A stretch of 64,000 nt of DNA, taken from assembly GCA_020726505.1 (NCBI GenBank), contig JAHLEZ010000013.1, forward strand, positions 1,302,001 through 1,366,000, in the 5' to 3' direction. The position numbers and the translations under genes were made by a program. The stretch's first letter is position 1; each line of letters starts with the position of its first letter. Below are positions 1 through 14,500 of this stretch, one piece after another. Below the pieces are notes generated by a model that searched no databases, was not told the DNA's origin, and saw nothing but the letters and a program-made list of their open reading frames with translations. The DNA is from Leptodontidium sp. MPI-SDFR-AT-0119 (Eukaryota > Ascomycota > Leotiomycetes > Helotiales > Leptodontidiaceae).

Positions 1-3000
1 AAGGTATTTAATAGTCTAATTTATAGCCTTAATATATTCTTCGCTTGGATTTATTAAGAAGTGAGATAATCGCGAAGTTACGTATATAATATTAAGTCTA
101 ATAAAAATTGCCGGGTAAAGTATTAATCTGACTTTTTCTTAGTACTCTTTCACTCGACTAAAGAGAATAATACCTTTATATTTAGTGAGCTCGACTCTTA
201 GAAGTAGTATATTCCTTAATAATAATGTCGTTAGACTAAATTTATTAGCGATTTTCTTAATATATATATCGTAAATAAAAGAGATTATTCCTTATACTCG
301 ATTCCTAATAATCTTAACTCTAAGGAATTAGTCTACTGTCTTTATCTCGCGAAGCTTATATACTTAATAAATTCTAGTAATCACAGCTTCGGTTAAGGTG
401 AGATTGTTCTTATAATAAAGGACTAAAATGTCGTTTATAAAGAATAATACAAATATCTTTCTCTTTTAATTAAAAAACATATAAAGTTCTTCCTTACTTA
501 CGATTAAATAAAGCTATATAAGAGTATTAATAAACTCCTTATATTATAGAGAAAGAGAGTCTCTTATACTATATAGTGCTCGATTAACCTCAATATATAA
601 GCCATAAGAGCGATAGCCGTCTAGTAGCTAGTATAAGACTAGTAGCGAATCTTTACTTTAAACTATATTAATAAATACGTTAATAACGTCGAATTGCCGT
701 ATTTCTAAGTTAAAATGCGCGGCTAAAGTTATAGTTAATTAGAAACTCTTTAATATAAGGGTTACGGCGTACGTTAAGAGTATAGTAGCCTTGTCTTAGA
801 GATCGCCTTGTACGACTAGCCTTAATTAGTATCGAGAAATATAACTATCTAAAGCCTCTTTATAAGTAAAAACTTATATTAATAGTATAAGCTTTATTAA
901 TTTAACTTTAGTTTCTTTTATAACTCTCTAATAGTCTCTAGATTCCAGGTTTTTTATTTCGAGCTCGGCGTCGGCCTTAAACTACTTTCCGAATTAATAG
1001 TTTGTTAAATCCTTTTAGGACCTTAGCTCCCTAAGGGCATTTTTCTAGTAAACTCGAGGTAGCTTTATTTTTAAAGTACTTAAGCTAAAGTCTAGTACTA
1101 AAATCTTCTTTACTTCCTTTAATTTAAGAAGAATTACTACAAGGATTACACTATATAACGTAGTGAACTCTTTACCTCTTTAATCTTTAAATAAATAAAG
1201 AGTTATAAAAGAGGTATTAAAGTACTTAAGAATTACTTAAGTAAAATCGATTATTTCCGTGTTTTATATTATCTCTATAGAGCTTATAATTATAAGAATC
1301 AATAGATTAACTCTAGCGATTCGATTACTCCTACGTTAATTATATACTCCTTTTTATAGTAGTTTACTTACTCTTAACGAAGCTCTGGCGATTCGATTAC
1401 TCTTACGTTAAGGCTAAGCTCCCTTTAGTTTTGACTAGTACTTTTTCTTAATTAAAGAGGCTTCTTTAATTCCGATTCGCTTAGCCGGTTTATTCTTACT
1501 TAATTTTATAAGAGAGACTTTATCCGCGGTAAGTATTATTAGTTCACTTATATACGCGAGGGCGTTATTTATTACTTAAGTAAGGGCTTCTTTTACTATA
1601 GTAAGGGGAATATATACTAGAATCACTACTTATAAATAAGTATAATTCTTTAGTATAATAACTATAAGTATAATAGCGCTCTCTTTAAGCGGAAGTATAC
1701 TCGTATAAAGTAGTTTATTTATAGTTAAATCCGCAGGAAGTATTTGAGAGACACTAGAGCTTTAAATTAGAAGTAGTATATTCTTTAGAGACTAAAGTCT
1801 AAGACTTTTTTAAGCTTATAGTAAGTTTACTTTCTCTATTACCCCTGAGTTTAAGAGGCTAGGAGTATCGCTCGGCTCTTTGAGAGCTCTAGTTTCCGTT
1901 GAGTTTATATTAAATAGTCTGATTTCCTTAAGGATTAATTTAACGTCTTAAATCTCGTCTTCTTTAATAGCTTCTATTATGTCTTTAGTTTTAGAAACGA
2001 GCTAGCCGGCCTATTTCTTGTGCTTGGCTGAGTCAAAGAAGACGTTCTCGTTAAAGGTCATATTCTGTGAGATAATAACTTAGTGTAAGATTAGTACTTA
2101 GATTTTATATATATTACTAGTAATATAACTAACAAGATAGCTAATATAAGCTCTAGGGAGTACCTTAAATGCTCGTTTATTACTTCTTGCTTCCCGATCT
2201 TTAATTAGAGGGTAAGCTCGCGATTTATAAGCGTATATCTTATTTTAGTTTAGCTAAAGGTTTATAATTAATTTCTTAATTATAACTAGGTCGTAAAAGC
2301 GGAAATAACTGCGAAACTAAGTATTAAGGGTCTCGTTAGGCGATTTCTAGCCTTAACTCTTTAGCGGGCTTATATTATATAAAAATACTACTACTTAAGT
2401 AACTTCTGGCTAAAGAGCTTCTAAGAGGCCTGTAGTTACTTACATTGTGATTGACTTTTCGATAATTTCCTTTCTAGCACGCTCTAAGAGACTATTTAGT
2501 TCGTGAGTATAAGTCGGACTTAATTCGATTTAAATACTTTGCTATTAAGTCCACTTTTAGTATCTTAATATACCTTAAGGAGGGATTATTACTTTCTTGT
2601 TGTTATACTTTAAAATACAAATATAAAGGCCGTACTTCCGTTTAATCTAATTATTAACAAATTATAGGATTTTTAATATTACTATTAATAATTTATTTAG
2701 AATTAAGAAAACAAGGATTTTTTTATTATACTTGTCTTTAATAACAAGTAACTAATTAAAGCTGTCGTAACTGGGGTCGTAGTCGAAAAGGTCTTACGTA
2801 AGTCTCTAAAATAATCGTAGAAATACGTTCTCTGAGGGCCTTCGAGAATTAACATTTATAGCTCGAGTTATAGAGTAATACTCGTACTTAACTCTACTTA
2901 TTCCCTCGATTTTGACGTTCTTAGTATTCTCTATTAATATACAAAGAGCTTTAAGGCTAAGATACCCTGCTCTCACATGTTATACTTCTTCTAAATCTAT

Positions 3001-4820
3001 ACGTGGCTTTAAGTAATCTCTTAATCTCCTAAAGGGTCTTAGTGTGCGCGTAAGGGTAAGATATAATAGTGTGTTAGTATTACTTAATAAAATAAATAAA
3101 ATAAAGTAGTTTAAAGTGTTTTTGTATTTAAAGAAAACTAGTTGATACTTCCGAACTAAAGTGTGTATAATACTATTATTAGTAGGCTCCTTAAGACGCA
3201 AAGTTGCGTTGAAACTATTGATTTATAGTCTTACGTTTAATAGCCTTACTTCTAAGATAATATTAATATAAAAACCTTTAATAACTACTATATTCGTAAG
3301 CTCTAAATCGATTATACCTCCCGGAGTAATAAGCGCGTTCTTTAAAAGACGACGGCCTCTACTAATAACGGGTAAGCTAGATGTGCTAGCTTTTATTATA
3401 TTCTTGTGACTTAAGGGAACAAAAGATCCTAAGACTAAAAGAGACTTGTTATTAACTATATATATAGTACTACAGTTGTTGAGAAGAGTACTTTAGTAGA
3501 GCGGATGTCGGCCGTTATTAAGCGCGAATATACTAAGGGTCTAAAGAGCCGAAGGGTCTATAGTAATATATGTAATCTTTAAAATAAGTCTATTAGAGGT
3601 TTTAGGGATCTTAGTTCTTGCTTTACTAAGCTCCTTAGTTAAAACAGTCTTACGTAAAGTACTTTACTCTAGTTTGTTTACTTCTTTATAAATAAACTCG
3701 GCTTAATTAGGAGTCACTTAGTGCTTTCCGGTAGTTTAACTATAAAGTGCGGCCTTAAGACGGTTATAAGTAGTCGGTTTCTAATAATGTTTAGAATTTA
3801 GATCTGAGAAAGCGATTATATAGGGGCACTTGTGGTGCTCCTTATCTCGTCTACTATTAAGGGTTATAAAAATGCCGTTTTCGAGGTGAAGGCTGTACTT
3901 TTTAGTAGACTTTGCTTCTTTTATAACTCGCTAAAACTATAATCCGTAGTATAATAAGGAGTGTTTCGGTTCCCTAACTTCCGTCTAGCTTTTGAGTACT
4001 TGATCCTTTATAATAAGCTCGTCTTTGTGGTTTTTAGTAAAAACAAGGTCTTATTTAACTCTAACGGCGTTTAAGAACCTTTCTGTGGCTAGGGGTCTTA
4101 AAACGAGCTCAGAACCGGCTGATTTACACTCGTAGTAAGACAAAAACTAGTTTCGGCACTAAGTTATAATATTAATACGACTGTCGTAGGCTTATTATAT
4201 TAAGTGAAAATAAGTCAATTCGATGTCGCGTAAGTTAGTGGCCTTAAAGGGCGCGTAATATTAGCGAAGCTCCCGTACGATCTTCTAAATAGTGTAGGTA
4301 TACTCGTTAACTTAAGTCAAGGAAATGATCTCGAAGAGTAAGGGGTTAATATAATTAATAACTTAAGTGTAGAGTTAATTATATTTAGTAACCACGTTAC
4401 TTTAGTCGCTCTTCTCGACAATAAAGACCTTAAAGGCTCTATTATATTCAGATTCGACTACGGAAAAGAGTATTACTAGTGTGCCGTCTAATTATTCGGC
4501 ATTTTTCTTTTAAAGAAACTTAGTCTCTATATTAAAAACTAGTGGATTTATTATAAGAGACGGAACATCGGGTCTATTAGGGTCGACGAGCGGCTAAAGG
4601 CCTCTATTATGCGCTTGAGCTTGAAATTCAGTATTAAATTTAGTTTAGCCCTTTTAGTCCTTAATGTGGTCGCTCCTGGAGTCGGCTATAGTTGATTTCC
4701 TAGAAATAGAGCGTAAGTGAAGACGTGCGGTAATCGTTAGAGAGAGTAAAGAAGAAGAGAGAGAGTAGTATTTTACTGAGTATGAATTGTCGAGGCTCTA
4801 AGAGTTATATAGCTCTTAAC
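1..4820 (-). mobile_element. RIP-degraded Ty1/Copia-type retrotransposon, internal region
   Basis: This is AT-rich DNA with no open frame of real length. Read on the minus strand with stops ignored, about 250-850 gives recognisable Copia reverse-transcriptase blocks: a QFDVINVFIN stretch (family QLDAVNAF), an RALYSIRDSLSL stretch (family LYGLRQSPRLW) and FINDILVLYY at the catalytic YVDDI box. The second D of that box is kept, but the element is dead because of many TAA/TAG codons. A putative gag part lies near 4500-4700. The element continues beyond the left end of the window and has its 5-prime LTR at 4821-5036. Positions 1 to about 1640 are closely repeated in the same orientation at about 61684-63306. 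Confidence 0.75.
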
Positions 4821-5036
4821 TATTACGTAGAATACTAAAGGGGTAGAGAAGTGAGAATTAGTAAAGTAGTAGGGAGCAAAAGATTAATTAAGAAGTGTTC
4901 TCCCCTCTAAGTTGAGGGGAAAGGTTCGCTATTTAAAGTAAAGTAAGTAAGTTTAGCTAGTTATAAGTGTGTAAGAAGTACACCTGGCCGTTCAGTGGGC
5001 TCGCTTAGTAGGTGCCGCTAGCCATGTGCCGTGACA
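4821..5036 (-). repeat. 5-prime LTR of the left Copia-type element (LTR family 1)
   Basis: This 216-bp sequence is repeated at 59241-59460. On the minus strand it starts TGTCACGGC and ends CGTAATA, which was probably CGTGACA before C-to-T change. That gives the TG...CA ends with short inverted repeats expected of an LTR. The Copia coding region lies directly on its 3-prime side on the minus strand, so it is the 5-prime LTR. The other side (5037-5233) holds AT-rich sequence ending in an eight-G run that I cannot assign. Confidence 0.7.
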
Positions 5037-5233
5037 TATACTTAGATATTATAATAGCTTTATATATAATTAAGAGGTTCTACTTAAAGTATCTAAATAC
5101 TAAAGGCCTACTAGGAGCTCTCCTAAAGTGGCTAGAGGCTTATAACGCTAGTATCGACGACTATAACGACCTCGACGACGACATAGTTATAGCTATAACT
5201 ACGTAGACGTAGTTTTTTCGGAGGGGGGGGTAA

Positions 5234-5535
5234 TGTTACGACTTATAATGTGCCTTGTATTTTAACTGACACAGGCTCGTAGTATCGCTAGTTATACGAC
5301 GGCGCTAGGCCTAATAGGGAAGACTAAGTGGCGAGCCTGCGACATATTGACGTGAATGGCACTCGACTACGCTAGGCTATATTAGGAGGGTCCTTTATAT
5401 ATATATACTCGAGCCCTCCCTTATAAAGAGCTCTCCTTTCCTCCTTGTCTTTTCTTCTCGATTCTGAGCGTAATATTAGGCCTAAATACAAAGCTAGAGT
5501 CTACTCGCCGTATTAACCTCTTGCCAGCCGTAACA
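5234..5535 (+). repeat. LTR of family 2 (302 bp)
   Basis: The sequence runs from TGTTACGAC to GCCGTAACA. It matches the reverse complement of 15468-15769 and the direct copy at 58082-58383 over its whole length. It contains a TATA-like stretch near 5397-5408 and a pyrimidine-rich leader. The flanking 5-mers differ (ggtaa and ataga), so no target duplication is visible. It abuts the internal region of the Copia element that starts at 5536 and may be that element's 5-prime LTR. Confidence 0.75.
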
Positions 5536-8369
5536 ATAGAGGTATACAGAGGCTTTCTCACTGCTGCCTTATACACGTATTAGTAGTATTTAAAAGCCCG
5601 TTAATAACCCTTAAATTACTAAAACTTCTTCGAAATTATTATATATATACCTAAAACTAATAATATTACTTCCTAAGCTACTTATAAATTATAATTTAAA
5701 GGCACGAAAGGATTAAGTAATATAATACTTACGCTTGAATTTCTATACTAGCTTTATAAGCGCACTAGATATAATAAACCCTAGCGCTCTTATAATAGGC
5801 TATATTCTAAACCTCTAACTAAAGGCTCTAACGCTCGAAAGCACCGCGAAAGAGGTTATAAAGACTTAATTAAGCTAGTATTACGCTAATGTTATAGCTT
5901 AGAAAGTAGTAAACCCACAACTGTCTTTAACGCCTAAGTCGACTAATAATATGTAAGTTATATTAACCTTAGTATTATCGACAGATACTTAAATAAAAGG
6001 GACAAGTCTAAAAGAAGCTAGTTTACCTCCTTACTTAATAATTACAAAGACATAGTAGATTTACATAATATAAGCTAAGAAATATTAATATACACTTACT
6101 AAATAAACGAGTTAAAATAATAAATATATAACTTTATATAATTAACTCTCTAAAATAATAAACGATTCGTTTTTAGACTTTACGATTAGGGAACTAAAGG
6201 GCAAGAGCAAATTAAGTATATAAAAGCTAGTTAGTACACTTTAGCACGACATAACACTATTAGAATCGTTAGTCCTTACTATAGTAGTCACGGAATATAA
6301 AAAGGTTTTAAGAGAAGTATATAAAAGAAAAGTTAACGTTAATTAATAGATAAAAGACTTCTTAAAGGCTTATAAGAATACTAAAGCGTATAATATACCT
6401 GAAGTCAAAGGCACTATAGCTCTAAAGAAGTAACTATGTACAGTAAGAGTTTATATACACCTTAACTAAGCAAATCCTATCTTTAACACGATTATACGTA
6501 ATAACTAACTTAAAAAGGAATATAGTTTTACTCTTAACGACTATATTTAAGTACTCCTTAATATAAACTAAGAGCATACTATATTCAGGAAGCCTAGGCG
6601 TTAAAGAGGGGGTAATAATTAATACTTAACCCTTAAAGGAATAGACAATAATATGTCGGGCGTAAGCTCTAAGAAATCTCGCTCTCGTGGCCTAAGTAAC
6701 TTATACTTATATAATATAAATAATAAGTACTTCTTTAAGCTGCTTAAGTATTAAAGACTACGTTATATAATTAATAAAACGACTACTAAAGGCATAAAGT
6801 ATATATTAAACGCTAATAAAGTAATTATAACTCGTAAGAAGTTAGAGATTATAGACTTTAAGGAGCTTAAGGCTACTATAACTAAAGAGGGTTAGAAGTA
6901 CGTTATAGTAACTAAAATTACTAGAGTTAATAGTACTAACACCTTTAAACTTACTACTAACGCTAAAATAGCCGATGTTATTACACTTATAAAAAACAAA
7001 GACAAAAGTAAAGTTATATAAGAAAAGATAAGGAGTATTAACGTAATTATACTTAACTTAAACCTCCTTAATAATATAATTTAAGACGACACTCTTAATA
7101 CTAGTATTTATAGTACTATAGAGTTCTAACGTTACCCTCTATTAAATAACACTTTAATTAATAACTATAGCGCGACTCACTTAGTTAATAATATTAAATA
7201 AACTAGTCCTTAGTAACTTTAAACGTATTATAAGAGAATTAATTAACGCGGGCACCTTAAGCCTAACTATTATTAATAAGAGTATACGCGTTTTTAAGAA
7301 CGCTATATATAGACTTACTAGACTATATACTAAGGACTTAACACTATTTAATATACCTATTATAGAGGGGTTTAATATTAATATAATTTTAGAGAGCCTC
7401 CTTATATAGTCGGGGGTGTAATATAATAGTACTAACACGACTCTACGCGTAAGTAGTACTAAAGAGAGCTATATAATAAGAAACTTATAGCGTAGGTAAA
7501 ACCTTATAATATTTAAATTAAGCCTATTAATAATTGCTCGCGCTCCTTATAACTATATATATTTATAAAAACACGTAGATCTCTTACTATAATAATATAC
7601 TTAACACTTAGTAGACGACTACACTCTCTCAAGAAGTATACCTTTTAGTCAACTCGCCGGTTCTTACAGCCCCGTAATAATATAATAGAAATATAATACT
7701 TATAGGCTAGTTACCTCGGCAAAATAATACTAAAAGCTCTTATAAAGTATGCCCGTAACATTTAAATCGACGGAATCACTAGTATTTAGTATAAAAGTTA
7801 TATTATGACACACTTAAACTAACGACTATTACGTGGAGAGTTAGATAATAAGTCGCTAAGACTATTCTTTAGGGTTATATAAGACTTATTTAATTACTTT
7901 ATAAGCTACGATAGTACAAGTTAACTACTATTAATTAAGGACGAATATAATAAAAAGCTTTTCGTATTTACACTTACGAGTAAAGCTAACGAGTTAATAA
8001 TAAGAGTACTTGAAGTATTTGAGATATAGACTAGACGTTAATACGACTTAGTTATATATAAAATCAAGTTTAATAATAACACGTCTATAATTAATATAAG
8101 ATACTGGACTTAGTACGACTAATAGGCGTTAAATAATAATATCGAGCTAAAGCTTACTCTTATTTATACGTATAAGTTAAATAGAGGTGCAGAAAGAGCT
8201 AGTAAGGAGCTAATTACTAAGGCCTTAAAAATGATAATAAGTGCTAATCTATTATCTAAGTTATAATTAAAAGCTGTTTTAACGGCTATATACCTTTATA
8301 ATATGTCGCCACTCGCTAAAAGAGTTATACACTCCTTAAACAAAGTACTAAAGGCATAGTTTAAGTAAT
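5536..8369 (+). mobile_element. Ty1/Copia-type element copy 1, 5-prime half (gag to integrase)
   Basis: Degraded gag-pol sequence on the plus strand. Near 8130-8345 the conceptual frame shows an integrase end: a GAERASKELITKA stretch followed by AIYLYNMSP, the family pattern being NGVAERAN...YLRNRSP. The same sequence is present inverted at about 25.0-27.5 kb. The element is interrupted at 8369 by the nested element 8370-17318 and resumes at 17324. All frames are broken by stop codons. Confidence 0.75.
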
Positions 8370-8564
8370 TGTCGCGCACTAGCGCAGTTCTTTAGTCTAG
8401 TGCATACTTGCGTAAGTACTCTAGGTATATAAACCTAGTCTCTAGCTCCTCTCTTCAAAAAAAAAACACTTAATTTAATTAATCTTTGAATATACTTTCT
8501 AGAACCTTATATAATCGTAGAATCTTTTAAGCCCCCTAAACTACTACTCTTCTTCTATATAACA
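8370..8564 (+). repeat. 5-prime LTR of the nested element
   Basis: The 195-bp LTR begins TGTCGCGCACTAGCG and ends CTATATAACA. It aligns end to end with 17124-17318 and has a run of A near 8458-8466. It is preceded directly by the target duplication gtaat. Confidence 0.85.
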
Positions 8565-11500
8565 GTTAAGAGTTACACCTGTCTTATTTAAGTTATATAG
8601 TATATTCGTAAAAGAACTTTTAGTTAATAAGTTTTATAATTATTTAACTTTTACTTTTAATTTTATAATTACACATTAATTATTTAATATATCTTCTATA
8701 AACATTAACGAACTTATTAGGCATTTATTGTTTAAGATCTTATATAATAAACTAAAAGATTGGCTAGTATAACTTATATACTTTACGCTTATAATAAATA
8801 TACTTAGACTTTGGCTATACGTCGACTTTAATAGAAAAGATATTACGTCTTTATCCGAAATCTTTAATACTACTCCTTTAATTACTAAAGAGCTCACGGA
8901 GAAAGCTAATTCTAAAAACAATATAAACTATTAACTTTATATATATATATATATATATATAGAATAACTCAAGACTTAAGTAATTAATAATTAAGTAGTA
9001 ATTCTAGGAAATACTAAGAGAGCTCTTAGTTCCTCGAGTATTATAGTAGGCGGTGTAGTTATTATTAGCTTAGACTCTGAAGGTAAAGGTAATTAAACTT
9101 TTACGCCTTTAACCCTTAATACAAAGGGTAACTTTAAAATATTTAAACTACTCTTAGTATTATTAATAAAGCCTGACCTTATAACCCTTAAGTTACTCTA
9201 AGAGTAAGTAGAGGCTAAGATTAAAGAGCACGTCCTTTAAAGTGTAATTTAGTAGTCCCGAGCTTTTAATTACCTTAAACTCTACGACTAAATCGAGAGA
9301 AGTATAATTAAGTAATTCTTTAGTATTATAGTAGCTCGAGTAGTATAAGAAAAGCGTATAAATATCTAAGTAATCTTTGGCTTCCTTAAGGAGGTACTTT
9401 ATTAAATAGAAATATCGATTTAAACTTAGACATAAAACGACTACTAAGAATCCCTTAAAACTAAGGGGAAGAGTAACTCTCGCGTATAAATTATATTTTA
9501 TTAAGAGCTAATTTAGAAAGCTTAGCTATATAAAGTATTAGACGTAAAAGGAATAATTAGTATAATTGATTTTTTAGTTATAATAAGAAACTTTAATCGC
9601 TCGTGAGTAAAGCGCTAAAATAAGAAAATTCAAGAGTACGAAACCCTTAGTCTTTCCCCTTCTTACACTATTAATTAACTAGTTCGATTCTTCTACGCTA
9701 ATAAATTAAGTCCTTAGTACTAAGCTTTTTTATTAGGCTATAAAACCCGAGGTTATAGATACTTAGCTACTCTTAGTGAACGATTATTTAATAATAAAAT
9801 AACGTCAGAAAGTAATAAAGACACTCGTAAACTTTTAAAAGGGAAATCCCCTAAGAAGTTATACTTTTACTAAAATAATCGGACTTATAGATAAAGCCTT
9901 TTAAATTACACTCGACTTCAATTTATTATTTATAAGAAGGTTTATATAAAAGACCTTAATAGAAATATTAAACTAAATCTTCTAATAAACGACGTTATAA
10001 TAAAGTAAATCCGATAGCGCTTTATTAGTAATAAATAAAAGGGACTACGAGACTAAATTAAATTAGACAAGCTAATATTTTAAGTTACTAAGGACGCTAT
10101 TAAAAGCGCTAGTAATAAAGGCAAAAGTAAGTTTACGTTCCTTAGAAATATCTTAAATAAAGGGGCAAAGAGTAATATATAAGTATAAGTAGTAATCCTT
10201 TTAAGCCTTATAAAAGATTACTAACTTAGTGTTTATTTTATGTGGGACTTAGCCTACCCCTTGTCGTCGAGTACTCTTCTTAATAACTATAGTGTAACTA
10301 ATCTTATTAATAATTATTCGCTCTTAAAGCTAAGATTATTTATTAAGTTTAAACTAAAGGACATTATAAAGTGTAAAAGCTTTTAACTTTTAATTATAAG
10401 ACGTGGAATTCGCGTTATAAAGGGGTCTCTTAAGAACTTAAATAGTGAGTTATTTAATTTAACTTTTTACGACGTTATTATTATAAAAAGATTTTATATT
10501 AATATTATCTCCGAAGCTCGTCTTTATAATAGCGGGCTTTAGTACTATAAAATAAACTACATTTTACACCAAAAGGAAGAAAACAATCTTATAAGGGACT
10601 ACTTAATTATATAATAATTAGTTTATAAGCAAAACCTTATATTCTTTAAATTTAATAAGCTTTTTAATTATTTGTCGAACTCTCGTGAGATCCCTTTTAG
10701 TATTATAAGTACTATAATATTTCTAACGCTTAAACAAAGTATTAGTAAATTCTATAGACTATCGCGAGAGTATAAGAGACTAAAAATAAATATAGAAATA
10801 TATTAATATCTACGCTTTAAATATTTAAGACTAAATACTTTAAAAAAGCTAATAAGCTTAATTAAGAATGTCAGGATTATTAAAGTAATAGGGAGAATTA
10901 AGTGTAAGTATTACGCTCTTACTCACGTATTTTAAGTAATCTTTAGACGCCTAATCGAGAGATAATTACTTAGACTATTTTAGAAAGTTACTTAAGACCT
11001 CTTTAATTATTTAATTAGATTTAGGAATAACTCTTGGCTCTTTTTATTTAAAGATAAATATAGTAAACTACTCGTAAGTTATGCCCTCTAAAATAAGGAG
11101 TATAATATAGTCTTTAAATATATTAAGAGCTTTAAACGCTACGTTTATAAGTAATTCGGACTCTTAATATATAAACTAAAATATAATTAAGAAAAGGTAG
11201 TTATTACTATCCGCGGATTTACGAGATATAAGAACTAGGCTAAGAAGCTCAGAATTAAACTCGAGCTTTTACTTACTTTAACTTATAAACTAAATAGCGG
11301 CGTCGAAAGGGCTAATTAAGAAGTAATTAATAAAGGAATTAAAATAAGGCTCTTAATAAATCTCCCCGTAGAACTAGTTATTAAATGCGTACTAGGAGGC
11401 ATTTACTTATATAATAAGAGCCTTAGACACGTAAATAATTAATAGTCGCTATTAAAAACACTAAATTAGTAGTTTTATAATTACTTTCGATAGTATAATC

Positions 11501-14500
11501 TAGCGCTTATTACGAAGCTTATTATAGATCTTAAACTAAATTAAAATAAGATTTACGTCTTTAAGTATAGAGTATATTTATTAATAATAAAATAAGCGAA
11601 AGGGTAAGAGAAAAGAGTATTTGAAGTAAATATACGTGTATATATTAAATATTTAGTAAGTTTTTATACTTTTAATATTTATCGGATTTAAGTGCTACGT
11701 CTCGACCGAATTATTATTACGTGTAACGTACGCTTTAATAAAGACTTATTTTATAAGTTAAATTAAGAAGAAGTAATAATTATAATTAAGGAAACTTAGT
11801 CGATTTATAATCTTATTAAAGAAGATAAATTAGTTGTAAATTAGGCCAGAATCTTAAAGAATATTATAAGTAATAAGATTATTAAAGAAGTGATAATTAT
11901 AATTAAAAGCGCTTTAATATTACTTTTTAAGTTTATTAAGAGACTAATTATTATTTTAAAGAGTTAAAACTCGGGGGTAAAGGATATTAAAGAACTAAGT
12001 ATTATAATAAGACTTTTGACTCTTAAAGTCACTCTTATACTAGATAATACGCCGGTTAAAGTACTAGTAAAGGGCAAGGAATAGAAGTCGAGTGCGTACG
12101 ACTTAGGGCTTACGCTAAGTATAAAATAAGACTTAAAGAGATCGCGTCTAAGTAAGAATATATAACTTATAAATCGGGCGTCGAATGTACTATAAGACTA
12201 AGTTAGAGGTTTGTCTTAAGCTTTTAGACTTAAGATTTAAATACTATTATTTACTTTAAAAGTAAATTACTCACAAGTAAAGTTACTATTATTAAAAGAA
12301 GTATTAAAGGAACTAACTAAAAACTCTAATTAAGTAACTTAAGAAGTTATAAATAAAAGTCTAAAGTAATTAACTCCTTAAGTATAAGCTCTTAAAACCT
12401 CGGATTCGTTATTAAAAGTAGTAACGCGCTCTCGGACTAAAGCGTTAAGAGCTTAGTTAAACGTACGAGGATAAACGAGAGTAATAATACGCTCTTAAAT
12501 AAAGGTTAAGGCCGTTACGACTTAATTTAAAGCCTTAAGTACTCGAGAAAAATTAATAAGAAGTACAAGAAGAAAAGGGAGACCGCGTAAAGGGGGTAAA
12601 AGTAATAGAGTATTTATAATACTTATTATTATCTTTAAAGAAACACGCTCTTAAAAGAATAACCTTAATTTTAGGGGTAACTTAAACCTTAAGGGTATAA
12701 ACTTTAATAAGTACACTTTAATTAAGCACAATAATCTTTAATTTAAAATTAATTAACTTCTTTATAAGCTTATACTTAATTAATATATGTTTTAGGAAGA
12801 GTAAAACGATTTTAGGGAATTAACTAAAATAGTATATTTAGTAATTACGATAATAATATAAGTAAATCGCTTATTACTAAAAAGGAAGCTTTTACTTCTT
12901 AAAATTAAGGTTTAAGATTTTTTACTAAAACTAAAGAAGTAAAATAATCTTGAGAATTACTTAATAAGAAAGTAGTTTTTAAAAGACTATCAGTTAAAAA
13001 TAAGGAATATAAATAAATATAAGTACTAGTACTTACAGAAGTATAATTCGAGTATTATAAATATACTTGTCCCGCTTATGTAAGTCTTTAAGTATAAGTT
13101 AAATAAAGACGGATATATCTCAAGATGTCACTCTTAAATAATAATTTAAGGTGATCTCTAAAGTGAGGTAATAATTATATTAATATACGTTAATATACTC
13201 TTTATAAAGTCTTTTAGAATCGTTATAGCGCTCGTAGCCTATTTTAATTTAGAAGTTAAGTACTTTAACGTGATTAATGCCTTTATTAATGTCTTAAGAG
13301 ATACAAATGGCGAAATAATATATTATTAATTTCTACCCGGTTTCTAATAGCCTAGCTAAGTATTAAGAGTTAATCGCACACTCTACGAAATGCGTGATTC
13401 CCCTTACTTTTAGTACAAGTATATAAGTAAGACTTTGACTAATCTAGGGCTCTCTTCTTACTTAGAAGAGCCTTATATATTCATAGACCTTAAATATAAA
13501 ATCTTAGTTTTCTTTTACGTAAATAATATTTAAGTACTTTATTACTAAGATAATTAGAAGCTCGGACAGGATTTTATTAAGTATTTAAATTAGGCATACA
13601 ATATATATAATCTTAGAAATATTAAATAATTCCTAGGAATTAAAGTATTACGTGATCGAAAGCGCAAAATAATCTCTTTAGTTTATAACTAATACCTTAA
13701 GAAGATCGCTCGCAAATTTAAGTGGGCAAATAGTAATTATTTAACGACACCGCTGTCGTAAATCGATCTTATTAAGTATATAAGATAAACTTCTAAGAAA
13801 TATATTAAAGTATACTAAAAGAGAATAAGCTTCGTCTTATACGTAATAATTATTATAAGACTAAATATTATATATGTAATTGCCTTACTCTTATAATTTA
13901 CAATAACCCTTAAGCCTAAATACTTTACTATAATATATTAACTTATTCGTTATTTATTTAGTACGCGCTTCTTAGGTATTATTTATAGTAAGCACTATAA
14001 TAAAGCAATTATTATTGTCTCTAACGCCTTTTTCATTAATAATATAAAGACATAATAATTATCTCAAGGTTACGTAATCTTTTTATTTAGTAAGCTAGTA
14101 ATTTAGAAAGTATTAAAACAAGTAATAATTACTATTTTAATAACTAATGTAGAACTACTTATATTAGAGTATATAAGTAAAGAAACTATAGCTCTTTAGC
14201 GCTTCTTTAAAAATTTAACTCTTAATCTAAGTAAGACGTAAGAGATTCTATATAATAGTTAATAAACTATTAAGCTTATTATAAATAATATTAAAAGGAT
14301 CGCAATAAAGTTACGTTATATTAATATTTATAATATATAATTAAAGTAAAAGTATACTCGCAGATCCTTTAAAGTAATATATCTTTTAACTACTAATATA
14401 CTTACTAATAGTCTCACGAAGAATTTGTCTTACTAGAAATTCGAGCTTTTTAAAGCTCTCTTAAACTTTAGTAATTATAAATCTTAAGTTAAGGAGCTTT

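Noticed and set aside
5012..5206. Open frame of 64 codons ending in an Asp-rich part
   Set aside because: It begins inside the family 1 LTR and continues in AT-rich DNA, with no support as a gene.
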